From positions 186,001 through 250,000 of the forward strand of contig JAFSJJ010000044.1 of NCBI GenBank assembly GCA_017439345.1: DNA of 64,000 bases, given 5' to 3'. The notes beneath the pieces were generated by a model, which did not search any database, was not told the origin of the DNA, and saw nothing but the letters and a program-made list of their open reading frames with translations. Of this stretch, positions 41,212 through 49,717 are shown piece after piece (within the stretch, counting starts at the first letter, position 1; each line of letters starts with the position of its first letter). This DNA is from Synergistaceae bacterium (GTDB taxonomy: Bacteria; Synergistota; Synergistia; Synergistales; Aminobacteriaceae). The position numbers and the translations under genes were made by a program.

Positions 41212-42252
41212 TTATTTTGCTAAATCATCGAGCTTTAGTGTTACCTTGAATTCAAATGTCTTAGGGCTGAACCAGTCTACAACTTTGCCGTCGATCTCTG
41301 CATAGGGATACATGAAATATGTCAGCGGAGTCTTTGCAGTCGCCTCGCTTAACACTGTCTCTCTTGTATCGCGGTTAAGTGCTATTCTGAGTAACTCATC
41401 TCCGCCCCAGAAAAATTCTGCCCATTTCTTTGAAGCAGGATCGTTGACATCTTCGAGATTCTCATTGAGCATTTTCTTTCTGACATCAGCAGGGTCAGCC
41501 ATTACCCAGCCTGTTCCGGGTAAATAGAACTCTGTCCAGCAGTGATAATTGCCCGTAATCTCGCCGGATTTCGCAGGGTCGACTCTCAGTCCGTAAACAT
41601 CGCGCGTGGGAATTCCTGAAGCTCTGGCCAAAGCTACGAACACTGAACTTATATCAGCGCATTTGCCTCCGCCGTCCTTCTCTGAGATTGTCCTGATTGG
41701 GAGACCGAGTCCGCAGCCTTCTTTGACGCTCTCATCTCTGAAAGTGTGAGCAATTACCCAGTTATAAACGCCTTGAGCCTTCTCTAAGATTGACTCTTTG
41801 TTGATAAATTCCATGCTTGCCTCTGCACAGAAGCCCTTATCAATGGGAAGAGACGGAGTCGCCTCAAGATATTTGAGAACTTCAGCCGGGAAAATTTTGC
41901 TAGTCTCGTGAATATTTTTATTCTTTGAGTAGTGTGAATTAACTTTGAAGGTCATTGTCAGAGTCGGAGTCTCTGAAGGATTGAGCCACGTTGCATGAAG
42001 ATACACTGCTCCTGACTTAGAATCTTTCTCAACGCCGATTCTTGCTGCCTTGTCTGCCTTGAAGTTCATATCAGTAATATCTTGATTTGCATCACTTACA
42101 GGGTAGGGAAGCCATAATTCAGCCTTCTTTGAGTTTGCTGCGTCCTTGAGATTCACTTCAAATGTAACTGTACCGGAATAATCAGCGAACGAAGCTGAAC
42201 ACGTAAAGAGAATTAATACGAGAGCTAACGATAAAGATAAAAATTTGCGCAT
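41212..42252 (-). CDS. Exported transglutaminase-like protein
   Basis: A 346-residue protein with a signal peptide (cleavage near ASFA/D) and a transglutaminase-core domain. The catalytic triad is visible: Cys in GGGKCADISSVF, His in NYHCWTEFYLP and Asp in GWVMADPADV. Bacterial members act as peptidases or crosslinkers in the envelope. It lies between the ABC permease and the TVP38 pair on one strand; why this cluster needs it is not known. Confidence 0.88.
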   Translation of the reverse strand: MRKFLSLSLALVLILFTCSASFADYSGTVTFEVNLKDAANSKKAELWLPYPVSDANQDITDMNFKADKAARIGVEKDSKSGAVYLHATWLNPSETPTLTMTFKVNSHYSKNKNIHETSKIFPAEVLKYLEATPSLPIDKGFCAEASMEFINKESILEKAQGVYNWVIAHTFRDESVKEGCGLGLPIRTISEKDGGGKCADISSVFVALARASGIPTRDVYGLRVDPAKSGEITGNYHCWTEFYLPGTGWVMADPADVRKKMLNENLEDVNDPASKKWAEFFWGGDELLRIALNRDTRETVLSEATAKTPLTYFMYPYAEIDGKVVDWFSPKTFEFKVTLKLDDLAK

Positions 42253-42281
42253 AAATGAATCACTCCTGAATAATAAAATAT

Positions 42282-43031
42282 TTAATCAATCGTCCACCGT
42301 AGTAAATATTCTTTCAGACGGTCAAAGAACTGCATCACTATCACTAACACCAAGACCATGAACAGGAAGCCTCCCCAAGCGTGATCGTACAAGCTGAAGT
42401 CAGTATACTTTTTCACAAAGAAACCCATTCCGTAACGAGAGCCGTACATTTCAGCATATACGAGCATTACGAATGTATTTCTCAGAGAATTCACGAAGCC
42501 TGATAATATAGACGGAGAAGCAGCAGGCAGAATAACTCTTGTGATTCGCTTTAATCCGTGAAGTTCGAGGGTGTCCGCTTTGTCAAGATAACGCTTATCA
42601 ATCGTCATTATTCCTGTTATCGTTGCGAACAGAGTCGACCACACAGTACTATACACAATCAGGAACACTGAGGCAGCCCAGAAGTTAGGAGCTAATAAAA
42701 GCACGAACGGTGAAAGCAGTATAGAAGGGACTACGCTGAAGATATATAACAAAGGGTGAAGGATCTCACGTAAAACAGGGTTACGGCCGAGAAATATCCC
42801 GACCGCTAAAGCTAAACTTAACGAAATTAATATAGAAGGAATCATCATGCCGAGAGACGATAAAAGATTTAACAGCATAATATCTTGATTCTTGGAGAAG
42901 GCTTTAACAATTGCGCTGACTTTGGGAAATAAAAACGGGTTCACAAGATTATTTTCTGTCATGTAGTAATAAAGCACTCCGAGTCCGAGAATTAATAACG
43001 CGCTGATAAAGTTAATAACGTAACGCTTCAT
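42282..43031 (-). CDS. ABC permease, NitT/TauT (SsuC) type
   Basis: A 249-residue BPD permease with about six helices and the EAA-type loop LELHGLKRITRVILPAASPSI. It belongs to the SsuC/TauC group. It sits between the substrate-binding gene and the transglutaminase gene, 26-30 bases from each. One subunit presumably forms a homodimer. Comparable position to YnjC, though the family is different in detail. Confidence 0.9.
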   Translation of the reverse strand: MKRYVINFISALLILGLGVLYYYMTENNLVNPFLFPKVSAIVKAFSKNQDIMLLNLLSSLGMMIPSILISLSLALAVGIFLGRNPVLREILHPLLYIFSVVPSILLSPFVLLLAPNFWAASVFLIVYSTVWSTLFATITGIMTIDKRYLDKADTLELHGLKRITRVILPAASPSILSGFVNSLRNTFVMLVYAEMYGSRYGMGFFVKKYTDFSLYDHAWGGFLFMVLVLVIVMQFFDRLKEYLLRWTID

Positions 43032-43057
43032 GATGACTCCGCAAAAATTTTTATTGA

Positions 43058-44104
43058 TTACAGTGTGTTGTTCTCTTCAAAGAAAGCCTGCATCTTTTTA
43101 TAGAATTCAGGAGCCTCGCTGCCGTACTCCTCGCTTGCTTCTTTGAGTGCCTGTCTGTAAAGTTCAATATTAACGTGGTCAACGATATTGATATTCTTTG
43201 CTGTCTCACTTAAGAAACCTGTAGCATCGAGAATCTTCCAAGCTCTGACTATTGACTTCAACAACGGGTCTGCGCTGACTCTGTAATGCTCATCGAACAT
43301 GTAGGCTTCAACAAATTCTTTCTCTGCTCTGATTTTCTCTGCGTGCCACTGTGCAGCCTCTTCTTTGTGAGACTCGTAATAACTCTGAGCGCGTAATAAA
43401 GCCTTGAGTATTAACTTAATCGTTACAGGGTTCTTCTTGACAAATTCCGTCTGAGCTTCCATTCTGCAGCACGAGTAAGCGGGCATAATATCGCTCATGT
43501 AGCACATGATTTCGACGTTGTCCTTGTTGACGTTCTTGATAGTGTAATTCTGCTCTGTTCCCTGTAAAGCGTAATCAACTTCACCGCGAATGACAGCGGC
43601 CAAAGCATCGTTATAATTTGTGATTACTACCCAGTCAAGGGCTTCAAGGGGCTTTGCGTATCCTAAATCTAAGACTGCTCCTGTTAATGCGAAATAGCTC
43701 GGATTACATGCGAACTTCTTGCCGATTAAGTCTTTGACTCCCTCCCACTTGACACCTTTCTTGGCGATAATGGGCATTGCTCCCGTCATCATGTGTCCGC
43801 CGAAAATTGTTAAATCTACTCCGGCCGCGATTTGCTGAAGGGGGTTGCTTGTGCCTGCGTTAGAGACTACATCGACCATGCCGGTTGATAATAACGTCAT
43901 TGCAGAAGCGTTTGCAGTTGCAGGGACTTCTTCGAGCTTGATTCCTACTTCATCAAAGTAGCCTTTTTTCTCAGCGATAGTTAATAATACATTTCCGCTT
44001 GCTCCGCTGTTCCAACGAACTAGAGAAACTTCGGGAGTCTCCTTAGCGTACGACACACCGGCAAGAGCAGTGATGATACACAGGACTAACAAAAACTTTT
44101 TCAT
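43058..44104 (-). CDS. ABC substrate-binding protein, NMT1/SsuA type
   Basis: A 348-residue protein with signal peptide (GVSYA/K) and NMT1/TauA-like sequence: VSLVRWNSGASGNVLLTIAE, GYFDEVGIKLEEVP, SAMTLLSTGMVDVVS, and GKKFACNPSYFALTG. Family members bind nitrate, sulfonates, pyrimidine precursors and other small compounds; the ligand here is unknown. In this cluster it may supply the precursor for the ArsS-type pathway. Confidence 0.88.
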   Translation of the reverse strand: MKKFLLVLCIITALAGVSYAKETPEVSLVRWNSGASGNVLLTIAEKKGYFDEVGIKLEEVPATANASAMTLLSTGMVDVVSNAGTSNPLQQIAAGVDLTIFGGHMMTGAMPIIAKKGVKWEGVKDLIGKKFACNPSYFALTGAVLDLGYAKPLEALDWVVITNYNDALAAVIRGEVDYALQGTEQNYTIKNVNKDNVEIMCYMSDIMPAYSCCRMEAQTEFVKKNPVTIKLILKALLRAQSYYESHKEEAAQWHAEKIRAEKEFVEAYMFDEHYRVSADPLLKSIVRAWKILDATGFLSETAKNINIVDHVNIELYRQALKEASEEYGSEAPEFYKKMQAFFEENNTL

Positions 44105-44164
44105 GATGATAATAAACTCCTTTGCAAAAAATATTTATGCTTCACGGATTCAAAATTAAACCTG

Positions 44165-45001
44165 TTAAGCATCGTTAATCGTATGTGAGGCAACATCTTT
44201 ATTAATCTGCCTGATTAATTCATTTCTAAGACGCAAAATATTCAAGTCCTCAAATTGAGTCTCTCGTGTAGGTTTATGTTCTTCAGGTATTGACGCTTCA
44301 TAAATAATTTTTCCCGGCGACTGACCGATTACAATAATTCTTGTCGCGAGTAATAACGCCTCGTCAACGTCATGGGTCACAAAAAATATTGTCTTGTAAG
44401 TGTCATTCCACAGAGCAAGCACCAAGTCTTGAAGCCTTGCCCTTGTAACAGCGTCTAAGGCTCCAAAAGGTTCGTCCATTAACAAAATTTCAGGCTCGAT
44501 AGCAAATGCCTGAGCAATTGCACATCTCTGCTTCATTCCTCCTGATAATTCTTTAGGGAGCTTGCGATAAATTGACTCGTTCAGTCCGACTTGAGTCAAT
44601 GCTTTAATCACTCGTGCTTTATATTCTGATTTAGAGAGTCCAGGAAATTTTTGAGTCAGTGCCAGCTTGATATTTTCTCCTGCCGTCATCCATGGGAAGA
44701 GTCCATAATCCTGAAAGACTACGCCCCTGTCGAGTCCTGCTGATTTAATCTTGTCAGAGTGCAAAAGAATCTCACCTGAAGAAGGCTTCTCGAGTCCTGC
44801 TAAGAGTCTTAAGAGTGTACTTTTACCGCAGCCGGATTGACCCAGAAAGCAAATGAACTCGCCGGGAATGACTTCAAGATTTATACTGCTCAGAATTACT
44901 TGATTACTATGCTGATACGAGAACGAAAGATTACGGACAGAAATGACAGCATTATTAAAATTCTCCTGAGCATTAACACGATGCCCGGAGTCCTGATTCA
45001 T
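44165..45001 (-). CDS. ABC ATPase, NitT/TauT (SsuB) type
   Basis: A 278-residue ATPase: Walker A GQSGCGKST, signature LSGGMKQRCAIAQA, Walker B LLMDEPFGALD and switch His in VTHDVDEALL. It energises the importer with the next two genes. It is the first gene of the minus-strand cluster. No good ribosome binding site is seen before the ATG at 45001, so the exact start is uncertain. Confidence 0.9.
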   Translation of the reverse strand: MNQDSGHRVNAQENFNNAVISVRNLSFSYQHSNQVILSSINLEVIPGEFICFLGQSGCGKSTLLRLLAGLEKPSSGEILLHSDKIKSAGLDRGVVFQDYGLFPWMTAGENIKLALTQKFPGLSKSEYKARVIKALTQVGLNESIYRKLPKELSGGMKQRCAIAQAFAIEPEILLMDEPFGALDAVTRARLQDLVLALWNDTYKTIFFVTHDVDEALLLATRIIVIGQSPGKIIYEASIPEEHKPTRETQFEDLNILRLRNELIRQINKDVASHTINDA

Positions 45002-45153
45002 AATTTGTTGAATGATAAATACTGCATGTTAATAAAATTTCCGTCCTTAAAAAAATTCACGAGAGAATCTTTTCACAAATAATTTTACTCGTCAATAACT
45101 GCAAGTGTTATCGCGTAAATAATCATAATTGCTCTCTGAAATAAAATCTTAAT

Positions 45154-45162
45154 TGCTATAAT
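45154..45162 (+). promoter_or_regulatory. Extended -10 promoter of rpiB-upp
   Basis: TGCTATAAT ending at 45162, 36 bases before the rpiB-upp start and followed by AAGGAG. No clear -35; the extended -10 may suffice. Confidence 0.5.
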
Positions 45163-45197
45163 ATACAAAATTCAACAAAGAAGGAGTTTACCCCACA

Positions 45198-46292
45198 ATG
45201 AAAATAGCTCTTGGCTGCGACCATGCAGGTTATGTGTTAAAGAGTACAGTCCTTGAATTTCTGAACTCTAGGCAAATCGAAGTTATTGACTTTGGAGCTT
45301 ATGCACCCGACCACGATGATGATTATCCTGATGCAGCTTTCAAAGTTGCCCGCTCAGTAGCTGACGGAGAGACCCACGCAGGAATATTATTATGCGGTAC
45401 AGGTTTCGGAATCTCGATAGCTGCCAACAAAGTACGGGGAATAAGGGCCGTTGCATGTGATACGCCTGGTAAAGCACGACTGGCAAAAGCTCATAACAAT
45501 ATAAATATAATCGCACTCGGAAGCACTATCACGAAGCCTGAGGAAGTCCCTGCAATTCTTGATACATGGCTTAACACTGCGTTTGAGGGCGGAAGACACT
45601 TAAGACGTATCAACAAGATCTCAATGGGCGAAAGTTCAACCATGACTGCAAGATACGAGGGCGGCGGCAAAGTTACGATCTTCAATCATCCGTTAGTTCA
45701 GCACAAAGTCGGCTTAATCAGGAGCATTGAGACTACAAGCAAGCAGTTTAGGGAATTATTGCAGGAAATTGCGGGACTCATGGTCTACGAGATTACAAGA
45801 AGTCTGCCTTTGACTGAGAAGGAAATAGAGACTCCGTTGACGAAAACTATAGCTCACACTATCGAAGGCAAGAAGTTAGCGATTGTCCCGGTCTTACGCG
45901 CAGGACTTGGAATGGTTGACGGAATTTTACAGCTCGTGCCTAACTGCAAAGTCGGTCATATTGGACTTTATAGAGACCCTGAGACTCTGATGCCTGTTGA
46001 GTATTACTGCAAACTGCCTTTTGACATTGAGGAACGTGAAATACTTGTATTAGATCCAATGCTTGCGACTGGAGGCTCATCGGCTGAAGCTATAACGCTC
46101 ATCAAGAAGCGCGGAGGTCAAAGAATTTCACTTGTATGCTTAATCGCTGCACCTGAAGGAATCGAGAAAGTTCACGCTGTTCACCCTGAAGTTAATATTT
46201 ACGCGGCTGCCCTTGACTCGCATTTAAACGAACACGGTTATATAGTGCCTGGTCTCGGAGATGCGGGAGATAGACTGTTCGGGACGAAATAA
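45198..46292 (+). CDS. Fused ribose-5-phosphate isomerase B / uracil phosphoribosyltransferase
   Basis: A 364-residue two-domain enzyme. Residues 1-148 are RpiB: GCDHAG at 7-11, catalytic C66 in LLCGTGFG, H99 in AHNN. From about 157 the chain is a full Upp: [30 protein letters not shown] loop [11 protein letters not shown] and the terminal [11 protein letters not shown]. There is no stop or frameshift between them. It would link interconversion of pentose phosphates, the source of PRPP, to uracil salvage to UMP. The ATG follows AAGGAG. Confidence 0.95.
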   Translation: MKIALGCDHAGYVLKSTVLEFLNSRQIEVIDFGAYAPDHDDDYPDAAFKVARSVADGETHAGILLCGTGFGISIAANKVRGIRAVACDTPGKARLAKAHNNINIIALGSTITKPEEVPAILDTWLNTAFEGGRHLRRINKISMGESSTMTARYEGGGKVTIFNHPLVQHKVGLIRSIETTSKQFRELLQEIAGLMVYEITRSLPLTEKEIETPLTKTIAHTIEGKKLAIVPVLRAGLGMVDGILQLVPNCKVGHIGLYRDPETLMPVEYYCKLPFDIEEREILVLDPMLATGGSSAEAITLIKKRGGQRISLVCLIAAPEGIEKVHAVHPEVNIYAAALDSHLNEHGYIVPGLGDAGDRLFGTK

Positions 46293-46295
46293 AAA

Positions 46296-47195
46296 TTGCC
46301 TGATATAGACGTTAAAGCATTAATATTTATTCTGATCGGCTTCTTCTGGGGAGGATTTACTGCTCCTGTGTCTATCAAGCTCGCAGGAATTTACGGAATT
46401 ATAGACGTTCCTGACGCTCGAAAGATTCACAAGGGCAAAATGCCTAGGGGGGCCGGTCTCGGCTTGTGGCTGGGCTACGTGCTGATGGCTGTAATCATGT
46501 CAAGCGAATTAAGTTATCTGCGTTACGTTATGACAGGTGCGACGATAATATTTTTCTGCGGTTATCTTGATGATATGTGTTCGCTTTCACCGTTTCTGAG
46601 GCTTGGCCTTCACTTCATAGCTTCGGCTTTAATAGTACTGCCTTTGAACCTGAATATATTATTAGCTCTTGTTGCTATAATCTGGCTTGCAGGAGTCACC
46701 AGCGCGTATAACTTGATTGACGGCATGAACGGTTTATGTATCTCGATGTTCATTGCTTCGAGCGTTATATTATTCATGCTTGGAAATTCCTACGAGGCAA
46801 TATATACAGGAGCTATGGCATTGGGAGTCTTATGCTGGAACTTTCCGGCTGCTCAGACATTTTTGGGAGACGGGGGCAGCACGTTACTTGGCTATTTATT
46901 TGCGTCTCACTTCCTGATTATAGCAATGCCTAATTTGCAATTTCACGGAGTCAGATTTCACGAGCTGATAATAATATTAATTCTCTTCGGAGGCATTCCC
47001 GTTATTGACACTATAACAGCATTCTCAAGGCGCATTCTTTCGGGTAAGTCGCCTTTCTATCCTGACAAGAAGCATTTGCATCACATATTAATTTCGTTAA
47101 CCGGGTCAAATGTCTTCACAGTTAGCGTTTTGTTATTGCTGCAAGTTTTGACTTTAATCGGAGGCTTGAGCGTCTATTTGCGGATCATAAAATAA
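46296..47195 (+). CDS. WecA/MraY-like phospho-GlcNAc transferase
   Basis: A 299-residue polyprenyl-phosphate GlcNAc-1-phosphate transferase family protein, about ten helices. Motifs: VPDARKIHKGKMPRGAG, CGYLDDM (catalytic DD), NLIDGMNGL, FLGDGGSTLLGY and KKHLHHIL. It starts the lipid-linked step of a surface polymer. TTG start at 46296, 3 bases after the fusion gene; the ribosome binding site is weak. wecB follows, supporting ManNAc-type glycan synthesis. Confidence 0.9.
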   Translation: MPDIDVKALIFILIGFFWGGFTAPVSIKLAGIYGIIDVPDARKIHKGKMPRGAGLGLWLGYVLMAVIMSSELSYLRYVMTGATIIFFCGYLDDMCSLSPFLRLGLHFIASALIVLPLNLNILLALVAIIWLAGVTSAYNLIDGMNGLCISMFIASSVILFMLGNSYEAIYTGAMALGVLCWNFPAAQTFLGDGGSTLLGYLFASHFLIIAMPNLQFHGVRFHELIIILILFGGIPVIDTITAFSRRILSGKSPFYPDKKHLHHILISLTGSNVFTVSVLLLLQVLTLIGGLSVYLRIIK

Positions 47196-47201
47196 TTAAT
47201 C

Positions 47202-48320
47202 ATGAAAAATATAACATGCATAATAGGAACACGGCCGGAAGCTATAAAGATGGCTCCGGTTATTCTTGCTTTAAGGGAAGATAATAATTTTTGCGTTACA
47301 ACCTTTGCTACTGGCCAGCACACTGACATGTTGAGGCAGGCACTCGATGACTTTAATATAATTCCTGACTATAACTTGAATATAATGCGGACTTCACAGA
47401 CTCTTGACTACATAACTTCAAGCGTGTTGACAGGAGTCGGCTCTTGGCTTGATAATCACCCTCAAAATATGATACTTGTTCACGGAGATACTTCAACGAC
47501 ATTTGCAGCAGCTCTTGCAGGGTTCTATCGTCATATACCGGTCGGACACGTTGAAGCAGGACTCAGGAGTCATGATTTGAGTCTGCCGTTTCCTGAAGAA
47601 GCTAACAGGGTTCTTACAGATAGAATTGCAGAGTTATTCTTTGCACCTACTCAAGGGGACGCAGATAATTTGACTCATGAAGGGATCTCACGCGAGAAAA
47701 TTTTTATCACGGGGAACACTGTTATTGACGCATTATATAGAATTCTTGAGAGTAAGCAGGGAGTCAGCGAGCCAGAATATTTGCTCAAAGCCAAGAATAA
47801 GCTTCTAATCTTGATGACAGCTCACAGGCGGGAGTCATGGGGCGAGACGTTAAGGGGCATTTGCAGGGCAGTTATAGATATTATTCACTCAAGAAATGAT
47901 GTAGTCTTTCTTATTCCGCTTCACAAGAATCCTGTTGTCCGTGAAGTATTTAGAGAGTGCCTGAAAGATTACGAGTCAAACATAATTTTCACTGAGCCTT
48001 TAAGCTATTCTGAGTTCGTCTATGCTATGAACAAGAGTGCATTTATATTATCCGACAGCGGAGGAGTCCAGGAGGAAGCCAGCGCAATCAATAAGCCTGT
48101 GTTAATAATGAGGACAGTATCAGAGAGGCCGGAAGCTATAACTCACGGGACGGGGATTCTTGTAGGGACTGACAGAGAGAGAATCAGGGACGAGGCTTTG
48201 AAGTTCCTGAATGATCCTGAACACGTGAAAAAGTTTCTCGCAAAGAATATAAAGCCTTTCGGGAACGGTGAAGCAAGCATTAAGATTCGTGAGGCACTGA
48301 GAAAATATTTTGAGATTTAA
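47202..48320 (+). CDS. wecB: UDP-GlcNAc 2-epimerase (WecB/MnaA)
   Basis: Converts UDP-GlcNAc to UDP-ManNAc. 372 aa. Marks: GTRPEAIKMAPVILAL at the N-terminus, HGDTSTTFAAALAGFY, VGHVEAGLRSHD, PFPEEANR, TAHRRESWGE and LSDSGGVQEEA. It starts 6 bases after the WecA-like gene and shares its operon. Confidence 0.95.
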   Translation: MKNITCIIGTRPEAIKMAPVILALREDNNFCVTTFATGQHTDMLRQALDDFNIIPDYNLNIMRTSQTLDYITSSVLTGVGSWLDNHPQNMILVHGDTSTTFAAALAGFYRHIPVGHVEAGLRSHDLSLPFPEEANRVLTDRIAELFFAPTQGDADNLTHEGISREKIFITGNTVIDALYRILESKQGVSEPEYLLKAKNKLLILMTAHRRESWGETLRGICRAVIDIIHSRNDVVFLIPLHKNPVVREVFRECLKDYESNIIFTEPLSYSEFVYAMNKSAFILSDSGGVQEEASAINKPVLIMRTVSERPEAITHGTGILVGTDRERIRDEALKFLNDPEHVKKFLAKNIKPFGNGEASIKIREALRKYFEI

Positions 48321-48344
48321 ATTTTTTAAGGAGGAATCATTATC

Positions 48345-49604
48345 ATGAAAAAATTCTTGTTGTGTGTAGCTGCAATTATGTTATTAGTGTTCGTATCTTC
48401 AGCATTCGGAAGCATTAATGATGACTTGTTGAAAGCTGTAAAAGATAACAACACGACACCGCAGGATATTCAGGATTTCATAAAATTGAGTGCTGATGTC
48501 AACGCCATAGACAACGAGAGCTTGACCGTTTTAATGCTGGCAGCTATGAACAGCAGCAATCCTGAAGTCATTAAAACTCTAATTAGTTCCGGAGCTGACG
48601 TAAACGCTAAAGATAAGGACAACGATACGGCTTTAATCGGGGCAGCCTGGAAGAATGAAAACCCTGAAATCATAAAGACTCTAATTGACTTAGGTGCAGA
48701 AGTAAACGCTAAAGATAATATCGGATTTTCGGCTTTAATTACAGCAGCTATGAATAACGTAAATCCTGAAGTCATCAAAACTTTAATTAGTGCAGGAGCT
48801 GACGTAAACGTTAAAGAGAACATGGGCAGGACATCTTTAATGCTAGCAACTTGCAACAGCAACGATGTTGAAGTTATAAACATTCTCATTAATGCAGGTG
48901 TTGAGATCGACACTAAAGACAATGAAGGATTTACAGCTTTGATGATAGCTTCTATGTTCAATAGTAATGATAAAGGTATCAAAACCCTAATCAATGCAAG
49001 TGCAGATGTCAATGCCGAGAATAAAAACGGAGAGAATGCTTTAATGCTGGCAGTTCGTTATAACAGGAGCTTGGAAATCATAAAAACTTTAATCAATGCC
49101 GTATCTAATATCGATGCTAAGGACAAAGAAGGCGAGACAGCTTTAATGAAAGCAGTAAGCAATAACAGGCTTGAAGTCATAAAAGCTCTTATCAATGCCG
49201 GTGCTGATGTTAATGCTTGGGACAAAACTCACTGGACACCTTTGATAATGGCAGCTCGTCGTAACAGCGGCTCTGAAGTTATTAAAACTCTAGTCAATGC
49301 CGGTGCATATGTAGACTCTCAGAATCAATTCGGAGAAACTGCTTTAATGTGGATGGTTGCGAATAATAACGATCCTGAACTCATAAAATTTATAATTGAT
49401 TCAGGTGCAGGTGTCAATCATAAGAGCAAATCAGGTCATACTGCTTTAATGGCAGCGGCCTTTAAAAACAGCAGTCCGGAAGTCATTCAAGTTCTGATTA
49501 AGGCCGGAGCAGACGTTAATGCTAAAAATGATGCTGGGAAAACAGCGCTTGACTACGCACAGAATGACGAGATAAAGAAAATTTTAATCGACTCTGCACA
49601 ATAA
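48345..49604 (+). CDS. Exported ankyrin-repeat protein
   Basis: A 419-residue protein: signal peptide (MKKFLLCVAAIMLLVFVSSAFG) followed by about ten regular ankyrin repeats of 33-36 residues (typical unit ends EVIKTLISAGADVNAKD, TALMLA). The repeats are also visible as DNA similarity with a period near 105 bases, so unit gain or loss is possible. Good GGAGG before the ATG. Likely a protein-binding scaffold in the periplasm or outside. It sits between wecB and murA with no evident link. Confidence 0.88.
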   Translation: MKKFLLCVAAIMLLVFVSSAFGSINDDLLKAVKDNNTTPQDIQDFIKLSADVNAIDNESLTVLMLAAMNSSNPEVIKTLISSGADVNAKDKDNDTALIGAAWKNENPEIIKTLIDLGAEVNAKDNIGFSALITAAMNNVNPEVIKTLISAGADVNVKENMGRTSLMLATCNSNDVEVINILINAGVEIDTKDNEGFTALMIASMFNSNDKGIKTLINASADVNAENKNGENALMLAVRYNRSLEIIKTLINAVSNIDAKDKEGETALMKAVSNNRLEVIKALINAGADVNAWDKTHWTPLIMAARRNSGSEVIKTLVNAGAYVDSQNQFGETALMWMVANNNDPELIKFIIDSGAGVNHKSKSGHTALMAAAFKNSSPEVIQVLIKAGADVNAKNDAGKTALDYAQNDEIKKILIDSAQ

Positions 49605-49717
49605 ATTAATCATGTCAAAGCGTGAAAATATTAGTAGCGAGTCCCTCAAGATTCGCGGGGTGATAATTTTATAATTTATAGTAAGGAGACTGAACTAAAA
49701 TCGAAAATCCAAACGTT

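Noticed and set aside
48500-49590. CRISPR-like periodic repeats
   Set aside because: The period is about 105 bases, in frame, and encodes ankyrin units; there are no short palindromic repeats with unique spacers.
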